Shown here piece after piece: positions 1 through 4,969 of a stretch of DNA of 6,420 nt. The stretch spans positions 1 to 6,420 of the forward strand of contig JAEORI010000286.1 of NCBI GenBank assembly GCA_016840965.1. The letters are read 5' to 3'. Made by a program: the position numbers and the translations under genes. Within the stretch, counting starts at the first letter, position 1. Each line of letters begins with the position of its first letter. The stretch is from Candidatus Thorarchaeota archaeon (GTDB taxonomy: Archaea; Asgardarchaeota; Thorarchaeia; Thorarchaeales; Thorarchaeaceae). Under the pieces are notes generated by a model. It saw only the letters and a list, made by a program, of their open reading frames with translations, was not told the DNA's origin and did no database searches.

Positions 1-273
1 AGTATTTCCTTCAATTGAGAGTAGGTCATCAAACTTCGTAGCTACTCTGACCGATATGATATTCTCAAGTTTGGCACTACGAATATAGTTAGACAAATTC
101 CTCTCGCGAAGGTCAATTGGCTGAATAAGATGTTCTAGCTCAAGCCCTTTACCTACAAGTTCCCCTCCAGTTATACATGCAATAGGATCTGGCATTTCTG
201 AAAGTCTGTCAATCATGACCTGATGACCAATGTGGAGTCGGTCGAATAAGTTGAGCCCCCATGTACCAGGCAT
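1..273 (-). CDS. coaD: Archaeal-type phosphopantetheine adenylyltransferase, N-terminal part (runs off left edge)
   Basis: Reading the minus strand from ATG at 273-271 gives 91 uninterrupted codons to base 1. An in-frame TAG lies directly before the ATG, so no earlier start is possible. The first residues contain FDRLHIGH at positions 10-17; His14 and His17 form the HxGH nucleotide-binding motif of the cytidylyltransferase-like fold. Later blocks (ACITGGELV near 33-41, IQPIDLRERNL near 51-61) match the order seen in archaeal and eukaryal phosphopantetheine adenylyltransferases. Known members of this family transfer AMP from ATP to 4'-phosphopantetheine to give dephospho-CoA, the penultimate step of cytosolic CoA synthesis. 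The usual GGTFD loop before the motif reads LNLFD here, which is unusual. Full-length family members have about 150-170 residues, so roughly half is visible. A different nucleotidyltransferase of the same fold is the main alternative. Confidence 0.68.
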   Translation of the reverse strand, partial: MPGTWGLNLFDRLHIGHQVMIDRLSEMPDPIACITGGELVGKGLELEHLIQPIDLRERNLSNYIRSAKLENIISVRVATKFDDLLSIEGNT

Positions 274-385
274 CTATTTCACAAGACTATCTATCTAGTT
301 GGAGCTCTTAATATCTTGCTTGCTTTGAACTTCCAAGATAAGCTGGCATATCAGTTACTTGAAACACTTAATACTCGCGTTTGAT
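274..385. promoter_or_regulatory. Divergent promoter region between coaD-like gene and phosphoesterase pair
   Basis: This spacer lies between two head-to-head genes and must hold both promoters. An AT-rich element, TTAATATC at 308-315, reads GATATTAA on the other strand and could act as a TATA box. On the minus strand, a transcription start about 25 bases downstream would fall some 12-17 bases before the coaD-like ATG. On the plus strand it would leave a leader of roughly 45 bases. A second AT-rich run, TTAATACT at 368-375, is an alternative for the plus strand if translation starts at one of the GTG codons near 410-421. No convincing Shine-Dalgarno motif is seen on either side. This is inference from sequence only. 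Confidence 0.3.
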
Positions 386-1114
386 ATGGACACTACAGAA
401 TATAGACAAGTGCCGAAGGTGAAAATACTAGCAGTAGCAGATGTTCATAGCCCAAGATACCTCGAAGAGTTTGCAGCAGCTTTAACAAAACATGAACCAC
501 CAAATGTGTTCTTGTTTGCAGGGGATATGATAAATCGCGGAAATGCAGAGGAGTACACAAACGTACTGGATATTATAGAAAAGTTGCTAGGTGATTCGTT
601 TCCAATCGTCGGTTGTTTTGGTAATGAAGAGTATAGCGAGGTTCGAAAGGACATCTTATCAACTGTAGGTGATAGGATTCTACTGTTAGATGAGAAATCG
701 CATATTATAGATTCTAAAAATGTGAAAATTGGAATTGTTGGCACTCAAGGTTCTCTTGACAAAGCGACGAGTTGGCAACGACGAAATATACCTAGTGTGA
801 AAGGCATGTTTGAGAGACGCGCAAAACGAGCCGCCTCGCTTTTGAAGAAAATGAGGGACAAAGTGGATCACCAGATTCTCTTAATGCACTACAGTCCTTG
901 TCTTGAAACTTGTGAAGGTGAAGATACCAAAGCTTTCTCGTGGTTGGGAAGTAGAAAGTTCTACTCTGTAGTCCTCGAACTTCAGCCAGAGCTTGTTATT
1001 CATGGACATGTCCACAACTCGACAAGACATGAGGTACGAATAGGTTCATCGCTTGTCAGAAATGTTTCATTCCCCGCAACGAAGTCAATCACTGAGTTGA
1101 ATTTGTGGAATTGA
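386..1114 (+). CDS. Calcineurin-like metallophosphoesterase, first of a tandem pair
   Basis: The predicted protein has 242 residues. The five metal-ligand blocks of the calcineurin-like phosphoesterase fold appear in order: DVH (19-21), GD (46-47), GNE (79-81), the MH before YSP (167-168) and HGHVH (206-210). All metal ligands are present, so a two-metal hydrolase acting on a phosphoester is expected; the substrate cannot be read from the sequence. The closest general group is the archaeal Icc-related phosphoesterases (COG2129-like). No signal peptide or membrane segment is visible, so it is probably cytosolic. ATG at 386 was chosen over an in-frame TTG at 359 and GTG codons at 410 and 419. 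No clear ribosome site decides between them, and the paralogue downstream begins only ten residues before its DVH motif, so a later start is possible. It lies 22 bases before its paralogue and is probably co-transcribed with it. Confidence 0.85.
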   Translation: MDTTEYRQVPKVKILAVADVHSPRYLEEFAAALTKHEPPNVFLFAGDMINRGNAEEYTNVLDIIEKLLGDSFPIVGCFGNEEYSEVRKDILSTVGDRILLLDEKSHIIDSKNVKIGIVGTQGSLDKATSWQRRNIPSVKGMFERRAKRAASLLKKMRDKVDHQILLMHYSPCLETCEGEDTKAFSWLGSRKFYSVVLELQPELVIHGHVHNSTRHEVRIGSSLVRNVSFPATKSITELNLWN

Positions 1115-1125
1115 AAAATATCCTG

Positions 1126-1130
1126 AAGGA
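1126..1130 (+). promoter_or_regulatory. Shine-Dalgarno-like site for second phosphoesterase
   Basis: AAGGA at 1126-1130 lies six bases before the ATG at 1137. It directly abuts an in-frame TTG at 1131, which is too close for that codon to be used. The site therefore favours ATG 1137 as the start. Confidence 0.5.
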
Positions 1131-1136
1131 TTGAGA

Positions 1137-1811
1137 ATGAGTCGGATTAAGATTGCTGCAGTTGGAGATGTTCATAGTCCCAGATTTCTTACTGATTTCA
1201 CTATTGCATTGTCCAAGTGCAAAACCCCAGATCTTTTCCTTTTTGCAGGTGACATGATTAGTCGTGGAAAAGTTGAGGAGTATAATAAAATCTTAGATAC
1301 AATCGACTCTAAATTAGGTTCAGGATTTCCAATTCTTTCTTGTTTCGGTAATGAAGATCCAGTGGATATGAAGAATGAACTCGTTATCGTTACCGGAGAT
1401 AGACTTACCTTTCTAGATGGGGAATTAGTTACTCACTCTATTAACGGTTCACAGGTGTCAGTAGTTGGTATATCGGCGGTTTCTTCAGAACTGCTAGATA
1501 CACGGTCAAAAGACGTTGATAAAATTCGAGCTGCGTTCGAAGAACGTGCCTCTCGTCTATCAAATCTCCTTTGGAAAGCATCGAATATCTCGGACTATGT
1601 TATTCTCCTCATGCACTTTAGTCCACTTCTCGAAAATAGTTCATCAGAGTTTTCATGGTGGATGTCAAGAGCTGTAGAAAGAAATCCTCCCACCCTTATC
1701 GTGCATGGTCATGTCCATGAATCGATTAAAAATGAACAAAAGGTCGGGTCTACAATTATAAGAAATGTAGCCCTACCTGCAACTCATTTCGTCACGGAAT
1801 TTTGCTTCTGA
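1137..1811 (+). CDS. Calcineurin-like metallophosphoesterase, second of a tandem pair
   Basis: The protein has 224 residues and is plainly a paralogue of the gene just upstream. Shared blocks include VxDVHSPR, FLFAGDMI, CFGNE, ERAxR, ILLMHxSP, FSW, HGHVH and RNV..PAT. Metal-ligand motifs are complete: D11/H13, GD 38-39, GN 71-72, H160 and H190/H192/H194. By family it should be a two-metal phosphoesterase; the substrate is unknown. It lacks the longer N-terminal lead of its neighbour, and a few residues are missing between the MHFSP and FSW blocks (LLENSSSE here against CLETCEGEDTKA). The central region differs most (SAVSSELLDT here against TQGSLDKATSW), which is where substrate specificity might have diverged. 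The gene follows its paralogue by 22 bases, so one transcript is likely. Its last 28 bases overlap, tail to tail, the DUF35 gene on the opposite strand. Confidence 0.87.
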   Translation: MSRIKIAAVGDVHSPRFLTDFTIALSKCKTPDLFLFAGDMISRGKVEEYNKILDTIDSKLGSGFPILSCFGNEDPVDMKNELVIVTGDRLTFLDGELVTHSINGSQVSVVGISAVSSELLDTRSKDVDKIRAAFEERASRLSNLLWKASNISDYVILLMHFSPLLENSSSEFSWWMSRAVERNPPTLIVHGHVHESIKNEQKVGSTIIRNVALPATHFVTEFCF

Positions 1812-2242
1812 TTTTTCTTTGCGTCATGTCCCGTGACTTTCATAGTGGGCTCAAACTTGTATCCATATACGATGACACCACCATGTCCAAATTCCTTGAT
1901 TTTGCGGAAACAGGCACGAACTCGCATGCCTATCTTCACATCTTCAGGGTCAACATTGACAATCTGCGCAGTTAGACGCGTTCCTTCATCAAGTTCAACT
2001 TGAGCAATCACATATGGGATTTGAGTCTTGAAGTCATCTGGAGCCTGTCTGACTATCGCAAATGAGTAGACTGAACCTAGCCCCTTGAACTGAAAGTCCA
2101 CAAGTTTACCTTTTCTTCTGCATTCTGGACATACTGGACGAGGTGGGAAGTAGTGTGTTCCGCATGTTTCACATTTGGTACCTTGAATGTTGTAGATTGA
2201 TCTGATACGTCTCCAGACTTGTGCTACTCCTTGTTCTGCCAT
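1784..2242 (-). CDS. Zn-ribbon/OB-fold DUF35 protein, bridge of the thiolase/HMG-CoA synthase complex
   Basis: The protein has 152 residues. An N-terminal helix-like stretch (1-20) precedes a rubredoxin-like zinc ribbon with CxxC at 24-27 and CxxC at 38-41. An OB-fold follows (about 47-130), containing the family-typical RLTAQIV and VKIGMRVRA segments. Proteins of this family (DUF35, also called ChsH2/OB_aCoA_assoc) bind acyl-CoA enzymes. In a methanogen complex of known structure, the homologue sits between thiolase and HMG-CoA synthase and helps form a shared CoA-binding site, so acetoacetyl-CoA passes directly between them. Placement as third gene after those two enzymes, six bases behind the thiolase stop, strongly supports that role. 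The last 15 or so residues are rich in Lys, Asn and Gln and look disordered; part of that tail is encoded in the overlap with the opposite-strand phosphoesterase. Confidence 0.92.
   Translation of the reverse strand: MAEQGVAQVWRRIRSIYNIQGTKCETCGTHYFPPRPVCPECRRKGKLVDFQFKGLGSVYSFAIVRQAPDDFKTQIPYVIAQVELDEGTRLTAQIVNVDPEDVKIGMRVRACFRKIKEFGHGGVIVYGYKFEPTMKVTGHDAKKNQKQNSVTK
1812..1820 (+). terminator. T-rich tract after phosphoesterase pair
   Basis: Immediately after the TGA stop the plus strand reads TTTTTCTTT. Archaeal RNA polymerases often terminate at such U-rich stretches without a hairpin, so this may end the phosphoesterase transcript. The same bases encode part of the lysine-rich tail of the opposite-strand DUF35 protein, so the T-richness could simply reflect AAA/AAG lysine codons. 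Confidence 0.3.
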
Positions 2243-2248
2243 CTTTTC

Positions 2249-3409
2249 TCATCTCCCTAGAATGTGCACAATTGATGTTGCACCTGTACCTCCAATGTTA
2301 ACTGCAAGTCCTTTTTCTGCTCCGTCAATTTGTCGCTTGTCAGCATCGCCCCTTAGTTGCAAAGCTATTTCTACAATTTGAGCAACACCTGTCGCTCCAA
2401 TTGGATGTCCTCGTGCTTTTAGCCCTCCAGATGTATTGACAGGAAACTTTCCTCCAATCTCAGTAATACCTTCATCCAATGTTTTACCACCTTCGCCCTT
2501 TTTGCAAATCCCTACATCTTCTGTGAGAATAATTTCTCCGATGGAAAAGCTATCGTGTAGTTCAAACACATCGATGTCATCAATATCTAAACTCGCTTCC
2601 TGCAACGCTGATCTTGTAGAACTGATTACTGCATTCATTCTTGTAATCGACGCTCGATCGTGAAGAGCTAAAGTGTCACTTCTTTGTTCAGAAGCTTCAA
2701 TGTATATGGGTGTGTCAGTGTAGTCTTTAGCACAACTTCCCTTACACATTACAAGTCCTGCAGCTCCATCAGTAATCGGAGCTGAGTGTAGCACTCTTAG
2801 AGGATCTGCAAGCAGGCCAGAACTCATGACCACCTCTATGGGTACTGGTCTTTGAAATTGAGCCAAGGGATTATGAGCTGCATTGGCATGATTCTTGACT
2901 GTTGGTTTCGCTAATTGTTCCTCGGTCGTTCCGTACTCCATCATATGGCGGCGTGCCATGAATGCATAGAGTGCTGGGAATGTAGCACCAAACATACCTT
3001 CCCATTCCCAGTCAGCCGCCACAGAGATTGTGTTCATGGCATCTGTTTGACTTACATCACTCATCTTTTCAGTGCCTAAGACAAGCATTACATCATGTTC
3101 TCCTGATTTGATTGCCATGTATGCCTGTCTAACAGCTGCACCACCACTTGCACATGCAGCCTCAACGCTATATGCTGGCATGTCACCAAGTCCGCCCATA
3201 TCAGCGGCTTGAGCACCTAAGTGCTCCTGACCGGTGAATCTACCCGCACTCATATTTCCAATCACGACGCCATCAATATCAGATCCTCGAACGCCAGAGT
3301 CAAAGATGGCATACATTCCAGCTTCAAGAGTGATATCTCTCAGATTTTGGTCCCAGAGTTCGCCAAACTTATTCATTCCCACTCCAATAATTGCTACTTT
3401 TTCACCCAT
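2249..3409 (-). CDS. Acetoacetyl-CoA thiolase (acetyl-CoA C-acetyltransferase), archaeal type
   Basis: The 386-residue protein is a full-length thiolase of the archaeal/SCP2-like class. It condenses two acetyl-CoA into acetoacetyl-CoA, the first step of the mevalonate pathway. The nucleophilic cysteine is Cys86 in the EAACASGG block. The second block reads HDSF with His285, in place of the NEAF of classical bacterial thiolases. GHPIGATG carries His335. The C-terminal CxG motif of classical thiolases is replaced by NIGGTGA (371-377), so the usual second cysteine is absent, as expected for this class. It lies 18 bases after the HMG-CoA synthase stop and six before the DUF35 start. Archaeal thiolases of this type are known to form a complex with both neighbours, which favours the thermodynamically poor condensation by immediate use of the product. 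A related acyl-CoA thiolase of other specificity is possible but unlikely in this context. Confidence 0.94.
   Translation of the reverse strand: MGEKVAIIGVGMNKFGELWDQNLRDITLEAGMYAIFDSGVRGSDIDGVVIGNMSAGRFTGQEHLGAQAADMGGLGDMPAYSVEAACASGGAAVRQAYMAIKSGEHDVMLVLGTEKMSDVSQTDAMNTISVAADWEWEGMFGATFPALYAFMARRHMMEYGTTEEQLAKPTVKNHANAAHNPLAQFQRPVPIEVVMSSGLLADPLRVLHSAPITDGAAGLVMCKGSCAKDYTDTPIYIEASEQRSDTLALHDRASITRMNAVISSTRSALQEASLDIDDIDVFELHDSFSIGEIILTEDVGICKKGEGGKTLDEGITEIGGKFPVNTSGGLKARGHPIGATGVAQIVEIALQLRGDADKRQIDGAEKGLAVNIGGTGATSIVHILGR
2253..2257 (-). promoter_or_regulatory. Ribosome binding site for DUF35 gene
   Basis: The minus strand reads GGGAG at 2257-2253, within the last codons of the thiolase gene and ten bases before the DUF35 ATG at 2242. 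This arrangement implies translation from the same message as the thiolase. Confidence 0.5.
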
Positions 3410-3417
3410 CTCTCATT

Positions 3418-3423
3418 CACCTC
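3418..3423 (-). promoter_or_regulatory. Ribosome binding site for thiolase gene
   Basis: GAGGTG (3423-3418 on the minus strand) lies in the 18-base gap after the HMG-CoA synthase stop and eight bases before the thiolase ATG at 3409. It is a good match to the anti-Shine-Dalgarno sequence and confirms the start. Confidence 0.7.
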
Positions 3424-3427
3424 ATTT

Positions 3428-4465
3428 CTAAGATTTGATCTTGCGTCGATATTTAGCATACGTTGCGTAATCGACGTACGTCTTTCGTTCAATATAATCG
3501 TCAACAGTTGGAACCTCTCCACGTCGCTCTTCAATACCGTCCTCTACAGTTATTGAGAATGCATCACTGCCTGCTCCTGAGCCATAAGCAACCATGAAAA
3601 TCCTTGATCCTGGTTTAGCAATATCTAAGATTCTAGCTAATCCTATCATTGCGGACCCAGAATATGTGTTACCTATCTGTTCCACAACAAGACTATCCTT
3701 CAGCTTCTGTGGTGGGACATTCAATTGCGCACCCATTGCAAGCGGGAATTTACCATTTGGCATATGAAAGACAAAATAGTCATAGTCATCAACTGTCGTC
3801 TTTGTCTTCCTGAAGAGTGATTTTGCTCCTTCACCAACATGCCTGAAGTACGCGGGTTCTCCGGTGAATCGAGCACCGTGACTTGGGAAATCCTCTCCTT
3901 CACGTCTCCAAAAGTCTGGCGTGTCAGTGGTGAATGATACAGTATCGTTTATCGTAGCAATCACATTCTTTAGACCAATAAGAAATGCTGCACCACCAGC
4001 AGCTGCCGAATATTCCAGTGCATCTCCAGGTCTACCTTGCGCTGTGTCTGAACCTATCGCGAGACCTATCTTAATCATCTTTGACTTGACGAGACCCATG
4101 GTTGTTTGAATGGCTGCAGTTCCTGCCTTGCACGCAAACTCATAATCTGCACAGGTCATATCATGTGAACATCCAATTGCCTCAGCCACAATAGTTCCTG
4201 TTGGTTTTACAGCATATGGGTGGGACTCGGACCCAACATAAATCGCACCAATGTCTACAGGATTGATTTGTGCTCTCTTAACTGCATTACGTGCAGCCTC
4301 AACTGAAATTGTAGCTACATCTTCATCGGGTCCTGGCACAGACTTCTCATAGACGCCTAGACCTTTCCCTATTCTTGCGCTATCTTCTCCCCAAATCTCT
4401 GCTATGTCTGAAGTCTTAATTCGATAGCGTGGAACGTACACACCATAACCAATAATACCAACCAT
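3428..4465 (-). CDS. mvaS: Hydroxymethylglutaryl-CoA synthase, archaeal type
   Basis: The 345-residue protein condenses acetyl-CoA with acetoacetyl-CoA to give HMG-CoA, the second step of the mevalonate pathway, and should act in the cytosol with the two genes downstream. It opens with [14 protein letters not shown], typical of archaeal HMG-CoA synthases. The catalytic triad is visible: Glu80 in [12 protein letters not shown], Cys112 in EFACKAGT and His234 in FVFHMPNGK. The NTYSGSA block at 266-272 and the GSGAGSDAF block near 296-303 complete the family signature. The length matches archaeal members, which are shorter than eukaryotic ones. The ATG at 4465 has a strong GAGGAG site five bases upstream. 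It is the first gene of the three-gene unit, so the promoter should lie in the spacer to its right. The symbol is the bacterial name used for this enzyme. Confidence 0.95.
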   Translation of the reverse strand: MVGIIGYGVYVPRYRIKTSDIAEIWGEDSARIGKGLGVYEKSVPGPDEDVATISVEAARNAVKRAQINPVDIGAIYVGSESHPYAVKPTGTIVAEAIGCSHDMTCADYEFACKAGTAAIQTTMGLVKSKMIKIGLAIGSDTAQGRPGDALEYSAAAGGAAFLIGLKNVIATINDTVSFTTDTPDFWRREGEDFPSHGARFTGEPAYFRHVGEGAKSLFRKTKTTVDDYDYFVFHMPNGKFPLAMGAQLNVPPQKLKDSLVVEQIGNTYSGSAMIGLARILDIAKPGSRIFMVAYGSGAGSDAFSITVEDGIEERRGEVPTVDDYIERKTYVDYATYAKYRRKIKS

Positions 4466-4470
4466 AATAT

Positions 4471-4476
4471 CTCCTC
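4471..4476 (-). promoter_or_regulatory. Strong ribosome binding site for HMG-CoA synthase
   Basis: GAGGAG at 4476-4471 on the minus strand precedes the ATG at 4465 by five bases. It is the best Shine-Dalgarno match in the window and fixes the start. Confidence 0.75.
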
Positions 4477-4498
4477 AATAAATCGTTGATTGTCGAGC

Positions 4499-4530
4499 TC
4501 ATATACGTCGCAAGTCTACGCAGTATTTTA
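4499..4530 (-). promoter_or_regulatory. Candidate promoter (TATA-like boxes) of the mevalonate cluster
   Basis: The minus strand upstream of HMG-CoA synthase has two AT-rich boxes: TAAAATAC at 4530-4523 and TATATGA at 4505-4499. With archaeal spacing of about 25 bases from TATA centre to transcription start, the first would give a leader of about 35 bases that includes the GAGGAG site. The second would start the message almost on that site. The first is therefore more plausible. This is a call by eye without a scored model. Confidence 0.3.
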
Positions 4531-4543
4531 CGCATCTGGACTC

Positions 4544-4561
4544 AAGCTCCATATGAAGCTT
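4544..4561. repeat. 18-base near-perfect palindrome, operator candidate
   Basis: AAGCTCCATATGAAGCTT pairs with its own reverse complement at 16 of 18 positions; only the sixth base and its partner break the symmetry. The centre is CATATG. It lies about 80 bases upstream of the HMG-CoA synthase start, just beyond the candidate TATA boxes, where an archaeal regulator could bind as a dimer. Confidence 0.45.
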
Positions 4562-4571
4562 GTTGTTTATC

Positions 4572-4619
4572 CTCCAAAGTCAGTACGGCAATTATCGATT
4601 GCATTCTTCTTCTTTGGAG
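4572..4619. repeat. Nested, nearly concentric inverted repeats
   Basis: The outer arms are CTCCAAAG (4572-4579) and CTTTGGAG (4612-4619), a perfect 8-base inverted repeat. Inside them lie GCAAT (4588-4592) and ATTGC (4598-4602), a second inverted repeat whose centre is within one base of the outer one. It could be a binding site for a dimeric or tetrameric regulator, or a stem with internal loops if transcribed. There is no T-run after it, so a terminator is unlikely. Confidence 0.45.
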
Positions 4620-4737
4620 AATGTCGATACATCCATATGGCTGCACCTTCTATTTATTATTAGCGGCCAAGCAACGTTAACTGTTGATTAATAGATAGAG
4701 GTTTGTCGAATCATTCTCACGCTTTTTGAATTAACTC

Positions 4738-4743
4738 TATAAA
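4738..4743 (+). promoter_or_regulatory. Candidate TATA box of the ThiS/MoaD-like gene
   Basis: TATAAA at 4738-4743 begins 25 bases before the ATG at 4763. With archaeal spacing, transcription would start at or very near the start codon, suggesting a leaderless message. The lack of any Shine-Dalgarno motif before the ATG agrees with this. Confidence 0.4.
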
Positions 4744-4762
4744 GACACAAACCAATAATCTA

Positions 4763-4969
4763 ATGGTGAACGCCTTGTCAGATACAATCAGTAAATCCCG
4801 CATAAGAGAATTAATTGTCACAGAACAAAAAACAGTAGCGGAACTTCTTCAAGAGCTCAATCTTTCTGAGGATCATGTAGTGCTGGTTGCAGGCAATCGA
4901 GTAGCTCTCGATCATCTAATTCAAGAAAATGACAAGGTAGTAGTGCTACCTAAAATTGCGGGAGGATAA
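4763..4969 (+). CDS. ThiS/MoaD-family ubiquitin-like sulfur carrier protein ending in Gly-Gly
   Basis: This 68-residue protein has the layout of small beta-grasp carriers. After two predicted N-terminal strands comes the TVAELLQELNL helix (24-34), then DHVVLVAGNRVA strands (37-48), the ENDKVVVLP strand (55-63) and a C-terminal AGG. Family members (ThiS, MoaD, archaeal SAMP proteins) are adenylated at the terminal glycine by an E1-like enzyme. They are then thiocarboxylated to deliver sulfur, or in archaea also joined to lysines. The sequence does not show which pathway is served: thiamine, molybdopterin, tRNA thiolation and protein modification are all possible. No E1-like gene is in the window. 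Residue 44-45 reads GN where VNG is common in ThiS. The ATG at 4763 is preferred; a GTG follows directly. The last 24 bases overlap, tail to tail, the asparagine-synthetase-like gene. Confidence 0.85.
   Translation: MVNALSDTISKSRIRELIVTEQKTVAELLQELNLSEDHVVLVAGNRVALDHLIQENDKVVVLPKIAGG

Larger units (their letters stand above)
4466..4762. other. Divergent intergenic region with several dyad-symmetric elements
   Basis: This 297-base spacer separates the head-to-head HMG-CoA synthase and ThiS/MoaD-like genes. No convincing gene is seen: the longest open frame (4486-4680, plus) needs a TTG start, has no ribosome site and gives an unfamiliar sequence. It does hold an 18-base near-palindrome at 4544-4561, a nested inverted repeat at 4572-4619, an 8-base palindrome at 4633-4640 and candidate TATA boxes for both flanking genes. 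The most economical reading is a shared control region; a small structured RNA cannot be excluded. Confidence 0.5.

Noticed and set aside
359..385. TTG at 359 as start of the first phosphoesterase, adding nine residues
   Set aside because: The added residues precede any conserved block, the paralogue has a much shorter lead before DVH, and no ribosome site supports TTG. It cannot be fully excluded.
445..744. A 99-codon minus-strand frame opposite the first phosphoesterase
   Set aside because: It is entirely antisense to a gene with complete catalytic motifs; the serine- and phenylalanine-rich translation is typical of a shadow frame.
3221..3556. A 111-codon plus-strand open frame opposite the thiolase/HMG-CoA synthase junction
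   Set aside because: It is antisense to two well-identified genes and their intergenic ribosome site; the composition looks like a shadow frame.
4572..4619. The inverted repeat as a rho-independent terminator
   Set aside because: It lies in a divergent spacer between two gene starts, has a long loop and no following T-run, so there is no transcript end to serve.
4486..4680. A 64-codon plus-strand open frame in the divergent spacer
   Set aside because: It needs a TTG start, has no ribosome site, overlaps the HMG-CoA synthase promoter region, and the residue sequence shows no recognisable fold or family pattern.
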